A DNA stretch of 34,528 bases from an uncultured Lachnospiraceae bacterium (lineage in GTDB: Bacteria; Bacillota; Clostridia; Lachnospirales; Lachnospiraceae), in NCBI GenBank assembly GCA_910577115.1, contig CAJTMC010000039.1, positions 1-34,528 of the forward strand, read 5' to 3'. A program made the translations under genes and the position numbers. Positions 25,732-34,245 of this stretch are shown here, piece by piece (the stretch's first letter is position 1; each line of letters begins with the position of its first letter). The notes under the pieces are model-generated. The model worked only from the letters and a program-made list of their open reading frames with translations. It did no database searches and had not been told where the DNA came from.

Positions 25732-25930
25732 AACGGGTCTCGCCAATCTATGCTTTCCCCGCGCGCGGACAAAGCATGGGCAGATTGTCTCACCGTTCCC
25801 GTTGCGCTGCGCTCCACTGTCAGGGAAATTTATTTCCTTTGGGAAATAAATTTGTCCGCAGGCGGACAACCCTGACCACGGCCATAAAAAACATAAAAAT
25901 CGTCCACTGGACAATTTTCATGTTTTTTAT
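25732..25930. repeat. Dense array of perfect hairpins (structured repeat)
   Basis: Within about 200 bases: AACGGG (25732-37) with CCCGTT (25798-803) enclosing CAATCT+ATGCTTT (25744-56) with AAAGCAT (25771-77)+AGATTG (25782-87). GTCAGGG (25819-25) with CCCTGAC (25870-76) encloses two perfect hairpins: a 12-bp stem at 25826-25853 and GTCCGC/GCGGAC at 25854-25867. Then a long stem 25884-25930 starts with an 11-bp perfect match. Base composition differs from the flanks. Roles possible: mobile palindromic repeat, structured RNA or DNA-transfer site. The short open frame inside (25726-25914) is not a convincing gene. Confidence 0.7.
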
Positions 25931-26046
25931 TTGAGATTCGCTCGACCCGTTCGGGAACTTAGGTGAAGTTTAATCTTATAATTTATTGCTTCATCTGTCA
26001 TAATGATTTCACCTGTGTCCAAAACGAAACTCCTTACATTAATCAC

Positions 26047-26080
26047 AAAAAGGGACTGAACCAATCATCAATCCCTTTTT
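26047..26080 (-). terminator. Terminator of the Rpn-type nuclease gene
   Basis: AAAAAGGGA pairs with TCCCTTTTT around a 16-base loop, 29 bases past the stop codon. Confidence 0.7.
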
Positions 26081-26108
26081 CTTACGCCAAAAAAACATTT
26101 TTATTGCT

Positions 26109-27059
26109 TCAGGTCCGTACAGTCTTCTTCCCACTGCCAGAACCCATAATATCATTCACCATCTTCATGGATATATTCTTTTGTTTTGCGAACTTTCTAA
26201 TGGATGCTTCTGGAATTCCCTCCTGTTTCATAAATTCTATTGCCAATATCGCTTCTGACTTTGTTACTTCTTTTGTATTTTCCTCTTTCGCCTGTTCCAG
26301 TTCTATTTTCCATCTGGGCATATACTCTGTGTCTAACATATCCTCCACTCCTTTCCATATCTGCACATAGTCTTTCAGCATATTAATTAAGGTTAATGCT
26401 TCCTCATCCCTTATCTTTCCATCATTATATGCCTTTTTCAAAATTTCTATCATTCTGCCATATACGGAATTAATTTCATCCGTATATGCTTCAATATGCT
26501 TTTTTGTTGTAACCCGTCTGACATGCCTTAAAATTTCATATGGCAGAAACAGAAACAATTCATTCCGTTCAATTTTATCAAGGTCATAATCATACAGACG
26601 GATAACGGGAACATTATAAACATGACTTCCATTTTGAAAGTTTACTGTCATTTCCAGCTCTTTTGGTATCCTTTCTTTCGGAACAATATAGAAAACACAC
26701 GACTTCGGGAAATTAAATTCCGTGAAATTACTTGTTCTTTTCGCATCTGTCAATGCTATATGGAAATCATACTCAAACATACGGAAAGCCATCGTCCTGT
26801 CATCCGAATACTGGCACTCAAAATGATATGCCATGTTTTCTATCAGAAGAGAGATATCAGACATAATCCTGCTCCTGTCTTTGTTATATCCTTCCGTATT
26901 CATACTGGTTATCGGCACATCCCGACCATACTGTTTTTTGAATACCATGTTAATCAGCGGAACAAATAATGCGGGGTGTTCCTGCAACATTGTTTTAAAA
27001 ACCCTGTCCCAGACCTTATCCTGCGGCTGTCTTCCTGTGTTTTCCTTAGTATTTTTCAC
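26109..27059 (-). CDS. Rpn-family PD-(D/E)XK nuclease (transposase-like)
   Basis: A 316-aa Rpn/transposase_31-type protein. The nuclease core is seen at Asp68 (SDISLLIE) and Glu81-x-Gln83 (YHFECQ), followed by the family's REYDFHIAL-like helix (MFEYDFHIALTDA). The C-terminus is helical and ends with a small helix-turn-helix-like segment (AILAIEFMKQEGIPEASIRKFAKQKNIS). The frame opens at 27095, but GGAGG lies 7 bases before a GTG at 27059, which I take as start. The family promotes recombination in E. coli and may act on phage or donor DNA. It stands alone with its own terminator. Confidence 0.85.
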   Translation of the reverse strand: MKNTKENTGRQPQDKVWDRVFKTMLQEHPALFVPLINMVFKKQYGRDVPITSMNTEGYNKDRSRIMSDISLLIENMAYHFECQYSDDRTMAFRMFEYDFHIALTDAKRTSNFTEFNFPKSCVFYIVPKERIPKELEMTVNFQNGSHVYNVPVIRLYDYDLDKIERNELFLFLPYEILRHVRRVTTKKHIEAYTDEINSVYGRMIEILKKAYNDGKIRDEEALTLINMLKDYVQIWKGVEDMLDTEYMPRWKIELEQAKEENTKEVTKSEAILAIEFMKQEGIPEASIRKFAKQKNISMKMVNDIMGSGSGKKTVRT

Positions 27060-27158
27060 CCCGTTCCCTCCTGCAATACTTTCTGTTCCTTTCATTCAGT
27101 ATAACATTATGCCTCACTGTATGCAATTGGTTTTCTTGAAAAATGCCGTGAAGCGGTC

Positions 27159-28064
27159 CTATTTTATAACCCTGCTGAACTTAAATCCAGCATCCCTTAA
27201 ATCCTTCTCCTGCATCCCTGTCAGTCTGCCTTCGCCATACTGCAGGATAACCTTGTTCACCTGTTCGCCGAGCGCATAATTTTTATACCTGTAATTTTTG
27301 CTGATGACGAACGGCTTCTTTGTCTTCCTGATGCATTCCCGCAAAAGCCCTACAAACCAGTCCCACTTGGCAAGCTCGATGTCCTCCCAGAACATCCCTA
27401 TATCCTCAAGCATTTCAATCTGTTCGTCACTGAGGGAATATTGGGATATTCCAAGATACATATCCCTCTGTTTTTGTATCCACCTGCCAAGATCAAATCC
27501 GCCATGGACAATATGCCCCCTGTCCACAAACAGGTGCCCGTTTTCGTTGTAAAATTCCTTGGCATACTGATAGGCTTCATCCCATCCGACTGCCCTTTTC
27601 GGCTTAATCCACTGGATGCCCATCTCTTCCAGCCGTTTCTTCTGATACTGGGAAAGCTCGCCTCTTTTGTAAAGCGCTTTCTGATGGTGTACCCATTGGA
27701 ACATGCTCATCCCGTTGCTGAATTTCTGTGTGTTCGGCATTGACAGGGTTCCATGCTTCTTGTAATACCCCTGCGCTTCCTGCGCCCTGTCCATCCATTT
27801 TTCAAGGTCTTTTTTGGGTGAATCAAAGAACTGCTTTTTCAGCCCCAACAGGAACCTTATGCTGTCATCGGACAGTCTGCCCTGCCGAAACTGTTCCGAC
27901 AGCGCATCCCATATCTTTCCAAGCTCGAATCCCCCTTCCGTCACGAAATCCACTGGGATGTCCACAAACTTCTTTGCCTCCCTGTAGCCCTTGTTCATCA
28001 CATAGAACGCAGTTTCACAGGCTAACCTGTTCCTGTGTTCCTTATTGTTAATATCAAACTGCAT
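27159..28064 (-). CDS. Helicase-associated (HA) domain protein, several repeats
   Basis: A 301-aa protein made of HA domains (PF03457-like) and little else. Copies include GFELGKIWDALSEQFRQGRLSDDSIRFL, FSNGMSMFQWVHHQKALYKRGELSQYQKKRLEEMGIQW and FDLGRWIQKQRDMYLGISQYSLSDEQIEMLEDIGMFWE; the C-terminus ends with a fourth weaker copy. These domains normally bind DNA and flank helicases, but no helicase motifs are present. GGAGG lies about 11 bases before the ATG at 28064; a TTG two codons earlier is an alternative. It follows the transposition unit on the same strand and could be its DNA-binding partner. A 10-bp tandem repeat lies just upstream. Confidence 0.78.
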   Translation of the reverse strand: MQFDINNKEHRNRLACETAFYVMNKGYREAKKFVDIPVDFVTEGGFELGKIWDALSEQFRQGRLSDDSIRFLLGLKKQFFDSPKKDLEKWMDRAQEAQGYYKKHGTLSMPNTQKFSNGMSMFQWVHHQKALYKRGELSQYQKKRLEEMGIQWIKPKRAVGWDEAYQYAKEFYNENGHLFVDRGHIVHGGFDLGRWIQKQRDMYLGISQYSLSDEQIEMLEDIGMFWEDIELAKWDWFVGLLRECIRKTKKPFVISKNYRYKNYALGEQVNKVILQYGEGRLTGMQEKDLRDAGFKFSRVIK

Positions 28065-28130
28065 ACGCAATCCAGCCTCCTTCTTCTGTTTTTTTTGTAA
28101 TTGTCTGCAAAATGACATGGTATTTTATAT

Positions 28131-28170
28131 TGTGTTATTTTATGTCATTTTGTGTTATTTTGTGTTATTC
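28131..28170. repeat. Four tandem 10-bp repeats, operator-like
   Basis: TGTGTTATTT, TATGTCATTT, TGTGTTATTT and TGTGTTATTC follow each other without gaps, with a further copy (TTATGTTATT) at 28191-28200. The exact 10-base period keeps the sites on one face of the helix. It lies 67-107 bases upstream of the HA gene start and past the end of the coiled-coil gene. Confidence 0.6.
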
Positions 28171-28230
28171 TCCGTACATTTTATTTTATATTATGTTATT
28201 TATTTTTATCCGCGCCATCTGCAGCCACCC

Positions 28231-28797
28231 TTAAAGCGAAAACCCATCCAGCAGGTCCCTGTATTTCTTTCTGTTTTCGGGAGAAAATTCGAGGACATTC
28301 TCTTTGATTCCTTCCGCCTTGCGTCTGTCGGGATACTGTGAATCCAGCATCATTCCGCTCAGCGTTTTATTCAGTTGTCTTATGGTCTTTTCCTGCTGCT
28401 TGTTTTTCACGGTCAGTTCTTCAATCTGCGATTTGTATTTCTGTTCCAGCTCCTGTATGGTCCTTTCTTCGTTCTTATAACTGTCCGCCTTTGCCACAAG
28501 CTCCAGCAGCCTTTCGATATAAGTTTTTAAAAGTTCAGGCTTATTCCCATATTTCGCCATGACATCATCTGCTGACGGGAGCACAATCCTCCCTGATGGC
28601 TGTGGCGCCTTGTTGCTCCTGTTTTTGTTGTAACTCCTGATAATATCGCCCTTCCTGTATTTCCAAATATGCTTCGGCACCCCTGTCTCCCTCTCCAGTC
28701 CAGGGTAGCTGACTGTCCTGTCGGGATATTTTTCAATATATTCATTCAGTTTTTCATCCAGATATTCATCCGTGTATATCTGCGGTCTTCCGTTCAT
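28231..28797 (-). CDS. TnpC-like coiled-coil transposition protein
   Basis: A 188-aa protein. The N-terminal RPQIYTDEYLDEKLNEYIEKYPDRTVSYPGLERETGVPKHIWKYR looks like a winged-helix DNA-binding segment. Residues about 100-155 are a long coiled coil (EERTIQELEQKYKSQIEELT). Size and position match TnpC (125 aa) of Tn554-type elements, though it is longer. GGGAGG 7 bases before the ATG at 28797 decides the start, which overlaps the stop of the recombinase gene (ATGA). It is probably the last gene of the transposition operon and an accessory factor for orientation or efficiency. Confidence 0.7.
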   Translation of the reverse strand: MNGRPQIYTDEYLDEKLNEYIEKYPDRTVSYPGLERETGVPKHIWKYRKGDIIRSYNKNRSNKAPQPSGRIVLPSADDVMAKYGNKPELLKTYIERLLELVAKADSYKNEERTIQELEQKYKSQIEELTVKNKQQEKTIRQLNKTLSGMMLDSQYPDRRKAEGIKENVLEFSPENRKKYRDLLDGFSL

Positions 28798-30434
28798 TCT
28801 CTTTCCTCCCATAAATGCCGATAGGCGTTGATTAGTATTTTTTTGTTTAAACTGACTCCGATTTTCTTTCCCATTTCCTCAAATTTTTTATTATCCGTGT
28901 AATCCTGCATGAGCAGCTTCAGTTCCATCCGCAGCGCCTCCATGTCTTTTTCATTTTCTTCTTTCAATGCATCATAATATTCTTTACTCAAATTCCTGTC
29001 GGGAATAAAATGGGGACAGAAAATGCATTCCGTGCAGACGCATTCATAAGGGAAATCCCTGCTCCTGCATCTGCCCTTCCCGTCATAGACTAATGGCAGA
29101 CCATAATAGGAAGCCCCTAACAGTTTTTTCTGTATCACAAAATCCCCACTGTCATAATCTTTAAAATCAAGGTTGTTCCCCGTTCTTTTTATCATTTCTT
29201 TTAACATATGTGATTTTGCAGTCGCAAAGGTATCCACATGGTTATAGTACCCCATCTGTGTATTCAGTTTACGGTGTCCCGCAAGTTCCATGATATAAAG
29301 GGGGTTATATCCCATCATCATTAAATTGATGATGGCAAGATGGCGCACGTCCCCCATCTTTACCTCTTCGATATCGTTTCCATCTTTTTTCTGCCCCAGT
29401 GGAACCATATGATAACCATATTCCTGTTCGATAACCTCTTTTTTGAAATGATTATAAATGGTCTGCATCGTGACATGGGTAATCCTTTCTACATCTTCGT
29501 CCTTTGGTCTTATCCCTGCAGTTTCTTTTAATATTCTGATGGAAAACAGATATCCTGCCTCATCTGCGTCCAAAATTTTATTGATATAGTCTATGTAATC
29601 CCTGATCAGGCAGAAAATGTCCTCCCTGATCTCAAAATCTTTGATAACAGGAGTCGAATACTGCTTCCGCTTATATTTATTCTTTACTCTTTCGATATGG
29701 ATATAGTATTTTCCGCTTTTCTCATAGATGCAGTCCTTCGGAAGCTGGTATACCTCGCATGGGCGCAGCGGTATCACGCTGGATATCTTCCACCATATCA
29801 GCACTGGATAATACCTTGCTTTTTCTTCCATATTTGTCCTCTGTATGAAGTCGTTGATGATATAGTCAAAAAGCAGGATGCTCTCGTAGCAGGGAAGTTC
29901 CCTTGATTTTGACGAATAAACCTGCGGGACGCCTCTTATCACATCAGCATATGCTTCCGCGTCTTTGCCGCCAATAAACTCAAGGAATTCGCCTAATGCA
30001 GGCAGATACATTCTCCTGCTCCTGTCATATTTCCCGATTCTCTCCCTGTATGTGGGAATCATGTCAGCGTTCAGGTAATCCGTCACAGGCAGTTCTTTCA
30101 TGATTCTTTTTACATTGACGCTTGTGGAATGGACATCCGCTTTCTCCACATCCAGTTTTATCAGCGCAAAATGTTTCAGCCTGTTATTCCATGCAGCGCC
30201 CCTGTCCATATCGAATTTTACATAAAACTTTCTCCCGTTATTTCCCCTTAACACCCATTCCTCGTCATCATAGCGTTCATTTACAAGAATCCCTTCGGAC
30301 CGCAGGTCATGAAACATCTCCCTGTACTTTTCATCCGAAAGATTATCCGCTGCTTTATAACGCATCAGCAGATATTCCTGCCTGCCGTTTTCCATATATT
30401 CCGTAATGTCCATTCCATCCGTTACTGCTCCCAT
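28794..30434 (-). CDS. Tyrosine recombinase, TnpB-like
   Basis: A 546-aa tyrosine recombinase. The N-terminal 200 residues include a core-binding-like region. The catalytic domain shows Arg224 (VIPLRPCEVYQLPKD), Arg364-His365 (GDVRHLAII), His387 (LAGHRKLNTQ) and Tyr396/397 (GYYNHV), so all main catalytic residues are present, although the His usually before Arg364 is Gly/Asp-like here. A Cys cluster (CRSRDFPYECVCTECIFCPHF) near the C-terminus resembles the zinc-like tail of Tn554 TnpB-type proteins. It overlaps the 745-aa gene by 13 bases and the coiled-coil gene by 4. It should catalyse strand exchange of the element. Confidence 0.85.
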   Translation of the reverse strand: MGAVTDGMDITEYMENGRQEYLLMRYKAADNLSDEKYREMFHDLRSEGILVNERYDDEEWVLRGNNGRKFYVKFDMDRGAAWNNRLKHFALIKLDVEKADVHSTSVNVKRIMKELPVTDYLNADMIPTYRERIGKYDRSRRMYLPALGEFLEFIGGKDAEAYADVIRGVPQVYSSKSRELPCYESILLFDYIINDFIQRTNMEEKARYYPVLIWWKISSVIPLRPCEVYQLPKDCIYEKSGKYYIHIERVKNKYKRKQYSTPVIKDFEIREDIFCLIRDYIDYINKILDADEAGYLFSIRILKETAGIRPKDEDVERITHVTMQTIYNHFKKEVIEQEYGYHMVPLGQKKDGNDIEEVKMGDVRHLAIINLMMMGYNPLYIMELAGHRKLNTQMGYYNHVDTFATAKSHMLKEMIKRTGNNLDFKDYDSGDFVIQKKLLGASYYGLPLVYDGKGRCRSRDFPYECVCTECIFCPHFIPDRNLSKEYYDALKEENEKDMEALRMELKLLMQDYTDNKKFEEMGKKIGVSLNKKILINAYRHLWEERE

Positions 30435-32659
30435 TCTTCCACCCCTTTCTTTTGGTCCTGCAGCTCTTCCAGTTTCCTGCCGATCGCTTTATAATCCGCA
30501 AAGGAAGATACAAACCCTTCCCCAAACTCTTCTTTTGCTTCCTTTAAGATCGTCAGCAGCTTAAACAACTGGAAGGCATATCTTTCTTTGTCCCTGTCGG
30601 TTCCCTGCCCACCGATCAGCCTGTCTAACATTCCAGACGCTTCCTGCCCAATCACATGCAGGGCATGGATGGAGGGAACAGCATATCCGCACAGCCCGCA
30701 GTCCTGTGATGTCGGATACGGGCAGGACGACCTTATACAGTAGATGTCCTCTTTCTTCCCCTGATTCTTCCCGTTTTTCAGCCCTGCGCACAGCTCCCTT
30801 AAACTGTCCCCATCATATTCCATGATTTCTGCCACAATCTCCGACCTCTTTTTCTGCTCCTGCAATAAATATCCAGAATATCCTTCCAGTCTGGCAGGCG
30901 TGATCTCTTCCCTGATGGCTCCGATCAGTTCCTCGCTGTGGGTTTTAGGTTTTTCGTCCATCACCGTCAGGATTTCATGGTAGAGCCATCCAAACAGGCC
31001 AAGTTCCCCCATCTTTGCGGGCAGGGAGAGCAACTCCCTTTCATCGAAAGAACTCTTCAAATAGGTTACTGTCATATCAGAGAAACCATTTCTATCCGCC
31101 ATATGCGAGCGCATATAGGAAGCTATACTTACTGCCTGCCCCGAATGTTCCGTATGGGAAGCAGTCTCGTTTGCAAAAGAAAGGATCGTCCTTACTGCCT
31201 TCAGGTTGGAAAAGCCTTTTATCTCAGGACCAAGCTGTTTTGCCATTACTTTATAATTCAGCCAGAACTTCCCGAACAGGCATGTATCACCCGCAGCTCG
31301 CCTGTGCTTTTCACAGATAACAAATCCTATCGCAGTAGCAACCGCAAAACTGTTCAGGATGATAAAGTGCCTTTTTGCCCCTGTCTTCCGCACCCTCTCC
31401 TGCTCTATGAAGTTTTTTGCGGCATTGATGACCTTCCATGCCATGGATATGGTAAATTCATTCTGTTCAAACCATTCCAGTGTATATTTTTCAATGCCCT
31501 GTATCTGCAGGGCAGGCATACTTAAAATGTCTTCCACCCTCCATGCGAGGGAACACTGCAGCAGGCAGTACAGCCAGTATTTAGCATACAGAGGACTTTC
31601 AAATGCCTTTTCAATATGCAGGTCTATGTCAAAGATGAAATTCACATATATTTCCCACTCGTCTTCCGTATAGAAATCTTCTTCTGTTTTTACCTTCGCT
31701 TCCCTTTTCAAGGATAATCTTATATCAAAAGCACAGTCCTCCCGTCTGTCGGCAACAGATTTTAGGAATAGGCACAATTCTGCATATTCTCTCTGCCCAA
31801 TACTGGCGCTTTTCATCAGCCCACATATCTCTTCATTTTTATACAGATAAATTTCTTTATTTAATACATTTGACAGGTATTTCCGCAGGGAAATCAGTGT
31901 CTTGACTTTCTGCATCTGATTTTTTGTCTTTTCTATCTGCTGTCCTGCAAATTCGTCAAAAGCCTCTGCTGTCTTTCCAAACATTTTTTGTCCATTATCA
32001 AGGTTTTTAATCTCTTTCCTATATCTTTCATAAGGATTCCCTTCTCCTTTTACATCATAAAAAAGATGATAATCTTCTATCAATTCTTCCAGATGCTCAT
32101 ATGGGATCATATATTCAGAAAATCCAAACAGATTGACTGCTTCCACTGGGTATTCTTTCTTTAGCTGGCTTTTAATCTTACCGAAATTATGTAGCTTCGC
32201 TTCCATTCCATATTTCTGTCTGAACGCTTGCCTGAATCCAGCGATGGTAAAATAATTTGTGATATAGAAATCCTCCCTGCCGCCTTCCAGATAGTAATAT
32301 TTATCCTTGTATTTCCTGATATGGTAATGTTCCAAGTCGGCAAGCACATCCTCCACGTCGCTGATTGGGTAATAAGTTCCACTTTCCAGACAGTAATGCG
32401 GAAGAATAGAATCAAGCATTTTCCTTAAATACTGGTTGACTGTGGAAGCATGGAATTTCTTTGCCACCTCCTGCCATGTATAGCTGTCCTGCCTTGCATG
32501 GTAATCATATAGGATTGGCTCTGCGTCCTGCAACGCAATGGAGATGGAACCGTCAATAATCTGGCTCTTTATCTGGTGTCTTTGTACGGCATAGCGGACA
32601 GTTTTTGCAGGCACGCCATATTCCTGTTCAATCTCCCGCGCCGTGGCCATTCTGCTCAT
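30422..32659 (-). CDS. 745-aa recombinase-like protein of the transposition unit
   Basis: An unusually long member. It begins with a helix-turn-helix (MATAREIEQEYGVPAKTVRYAVQRHQI) and a second one (YTWQEVAKKFHASTVNQYLRK). At Arg374 (QCSLAWRVEDILSMP) it matches the first catalytic Arg region of tyrosine recombinases. The later region (ANETASHTEHSGQAVSIASYMRSHM ... DMTVTYLKSSF) resembles the active-site end, but the usual RH..GH..Y spacing is not clear, so activity may be lost. A Cys cluster (CIRSSCPYPTSQDCGLCGY) follows, as in the 546-aa partner. Its ATG overlaps the stop of the first recombinase gene (ATGA). It may be a DNA-binding third subunit. No exact family recognised. Confidence 0.65.
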   Translation of the reverse strand: MSRMATAREIEQEYGVPAKTVRYAVQRHQIKSQIIDGSISIALQDAEPILYDYHARQDSYTWQEVAKKFHASTVNQYLRKMLDSILPHYCLESGTYYPISDVEDVLADLEHYHIRKYKDKYYYLEGGREDFYITNYFTIAGFRQAFRQKYGMEAKLHNFGKIKSQLKKEYPVEAVNLFGFSEYMIPYEHLEELIEDYHLFYDVKGEGNPYERYRKEIKNLDNGQKMFGKTAEAFDEFAGQQIEKTKNQMQKVKTLISLRKYLSNVLNKEIYLYKNEEICGLMKSASIGQREYAELCLFLKSVADRREDCAFDIRLSLKREAKVKTEEDFYTEDEWEIYVNFIFDIDLHIEKAFESPLYAKYWLYCLLQCSLAWRVEDILSMPALQIQGIEKYTLEWFEQNEFTISMAWKVINAAKNFIEQERVRKTGAKRHFIILNSFAVATAIGFVICEKHRRAAGDTCLFGKFWLNYKVMAKQLGPEIKGFSNLKAVRTILSFANETASHTEHSGQAVSIASYMRSHMADRNGFSDMTVTYLKSSFDERELLSLPAKMGELGLFGWLYHEILTVMDEKPKTHSEELIGAIREEITPARLEGYSGYLLQEQKKRSEIVAEIMEYDGDSLRELCAGLKNGKNQGKKEDIYCIRSSCPYPTSQDCGLCGYAVPSIHALHVIGQEASGMLDRLIGGQGTDRDKERYAFQLFKLLTILKEAKEEFGEGFVSSFADYKAIGRKLEELQDQKKGVEEWEQ

Positions 32660-33816
32660 GCGCCTTCCCCCTTATAAAAGGCGTCAAAAGTCTCCTGCAC
32701 CTTCTTCTCCACTGACTTGTTATCGTTTAAATATGGCAGTGAGGAAGACAGGCTGGAATCCCCTCTCATGACTGCGAGTTCGCTGAGGTTGTTTACACTC
32801 CGCGCGGTAATATTGGAATAAGTCCCCCTGCCAATATGGGTGGACCATTTATAGGATTCCAAAAACAGGGCATACATCTGTGCCTCCATGTCTGGACAGG
32901 CATACAGCCTTTTGATAAATTCCCTTCTCACGCGGCTGAATCTCTTCCAGTATGTATTTTCTGTCATTGGGTTCCCATTTTTATCTATAAATACTGCTGA
33001 TATGTTTTCTTTCCTGTAACGTTTTATATGTGCCTCATATGCCTCCTCTAATTTATTTCCAAATATGGGGATCACTATCTGTTTCCTGTTCCTTTTTGCT
33101 TTAGCAATGAACGCGCTGGACAGGTCTGGCCTCAGATCCTTATCCCCCAGTTCTAATGACAGGAGCATTTTGCCATTTTCCTTGATGACCCTGATGCTGC
33201 TGTATTCCACGGAAACCACCTCGCCTGCCCTGAGTCCTCCTGCAAACTGGAAGAACACCCCAAGGTAAATATCAGGCGCGATATCCCTTGCCGTATCGAA
33301 GAACATCGGAAGGTACGCCGTATCAATCTCATGGATGGCATCCACTTTTGTCTTTGGTTCTGTCTTATATCTTCCTTTAAAAATGTTTTCCGTGTATGTT
33401 TTATATCTGGAATGAGGACTTTCTTTAAGGTCTTTAATGCCAGCCATTCCCTTATCCCTGCAGAAATGATAGAATTTCGTGAGGTATTCCGCATACTGTA
33501 TCTTCCCGCCCTTTTGACATGGCAGGGCAGACAGGAAATCGATCCCATTCTGGAATGTCAGCTCCGCTATTGATGTGATTGGTGAATCCATCTCAAAAAA
33601 GAGGTAATTTAAAAATCTTACAATCAGGCTGGCTATCATGGATACCGTGGATGCTTTTCTGCTCTGGTATTCTAAGAGGAACGCCGTGAACGGCGTTGGG
33701 ATGGAGATCCCTGCATCCTTGATCCTGATGTCGATGGACACAAGCTGCCTAACGCTCCCATCTTTATTGACTGATTTATATATCTGTCTGGAAAATATAT
33801 AATTATCTGTATTCAT
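32656..33816 (-). CDS. Tyrosine recombinase, TnpA-like
   Basis: A 386-aa recombinase, the first gene of the four-gene unit. The N-terminal half has the core-binding domain (RKASTVSMIASLIVRFLNYLF). Catalytic residues are Arg196 (GGLRAGEVVSVEYS), His327 and Arg330 (THIGRGTYSN) and probably Tyr362 (SSLPYLND). The usual Gly-His is GDS here (Asp353), so one His is replaced. Length is close to Tn554 TnpA (361 aa). AAGGAGA lies about 10 bases before the ATG. The next gene starts inside its stop codon. It would recognise element ends and exchange strands with the TnpB-like partner. Confidence 0.85.
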   Translation of the reverse strand: MNTDNYIFSRQIYKSVNKDGSVRQLVSIDIRIKDAGISIPTPFTAFLLEYQSRKASTVSMIASLIVRFLNYLFFEMDSPITSIAELTFQNGIDFLSALPCQKGGKIQYAEYLTKFYHFCRDKGMAGIKDLKESPHSRYKTYTENIFKGRYKTEPKTKVDAIHEIDTAYLPMFFDTARDIAPDIYLGVFFQFAGGLRAGEVVSVEYSSIRVIKENGKMLLSLELGDKDLRPDLSSAFIAKAKRNRKQIVIPIFGNKLEEAYEAHIKRYRKENISAVFIDKNGNPMTENTYWKRFSRVRREFIKRLYACPDMEAQMYALFLESYKWSTHIGRGTYSNITARSVNNLSELAVMRGDSSLSSSLPYLNDNKSVEKKVQETFDAFYKGEGA

Positions 33817-34245
33817 GATTTATCTTCTCCTTTTTCATTCATTATGTGATTATATATAGATGGATAGAAAATACAAAAGAAATATATAAATTTTTCATTA
33901 ATTACCTATGTCCTGATATGGTTATATAAAAGCATATTTATTATTTTCTTTTAGTACAAATCTTGGTAGAAATACCTTCAATCCCGTTGTTTACCAGCAT
34001 TTCTGCAATATCTGCATTTTCTTCTGCTTTTCTTCCGTGTTTTCTACTGCGCATCATGCAGGATTCCGCCTAGTCTGAAATAGTTTTCTGTCCGTCTGTA
34101 TCCTATCTGCATACATTCTATTTGTTCTTAAAATGTATTATTTCCGTAAACGTCAAATCTCTCGCCTTGGCTAGTTAGCATATTTGTGCGATATTCTAAA
34201 AGACACGAAAAAACTAGTAGTTTTTTAGAGGAGGCACAAACTGTC
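33817..34245. other. Promoter region of the transposition unit and IS66 left end
   Basis: 33817-33940 is very AT-rich and should contain the promoter of the four-gene unit. 33941-34057 contains a doubtful short frame. From 34146 the sequence looks like an IS66 end. AAAAAACTA/TAGTTTTTT (about 34208-34226) is a perfect 9-bp hairpin just before the IS66 gene's ribosome site. Confidence 0.45.
33941..34057 (-). CDS. Possible 38-aa frame, perhaps a gene remnant
   Basis: MMRSRKHGRKAEENADIAEMLVNNG... reads as an ordinary hydrophilic protein piece, but the ribosome site (GGCGGA) is weak and nothing is recognised. It may be a remnant of a gene cut by neighbouring insertions. Confidence 0.2.
   Translation of the reverse strand: MMRSRKHGRKAEENADIAEMLVNNGIEGISTKICTKRK

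Larger units (their letters stand above)
25553..26108. other. Non-coding region around the hairpin array
   Basis: 25553-25731 is AT-rich and holds the promoter region of the Abi-alpha-like gene. 25732-25930 is the hairpin array. 25931-26108 carries CCCGTTCGGG and the terminator of the Rpn-type gene. No gene supported. Confidence 0.5.

Noticed and set aside
25726..25914. 62-aa frame within the hairpin array
   Set aside because: It lies wholly in the palindromic repeat and has no ribosome site; the DNA structure, not the protein, explains the sequence.
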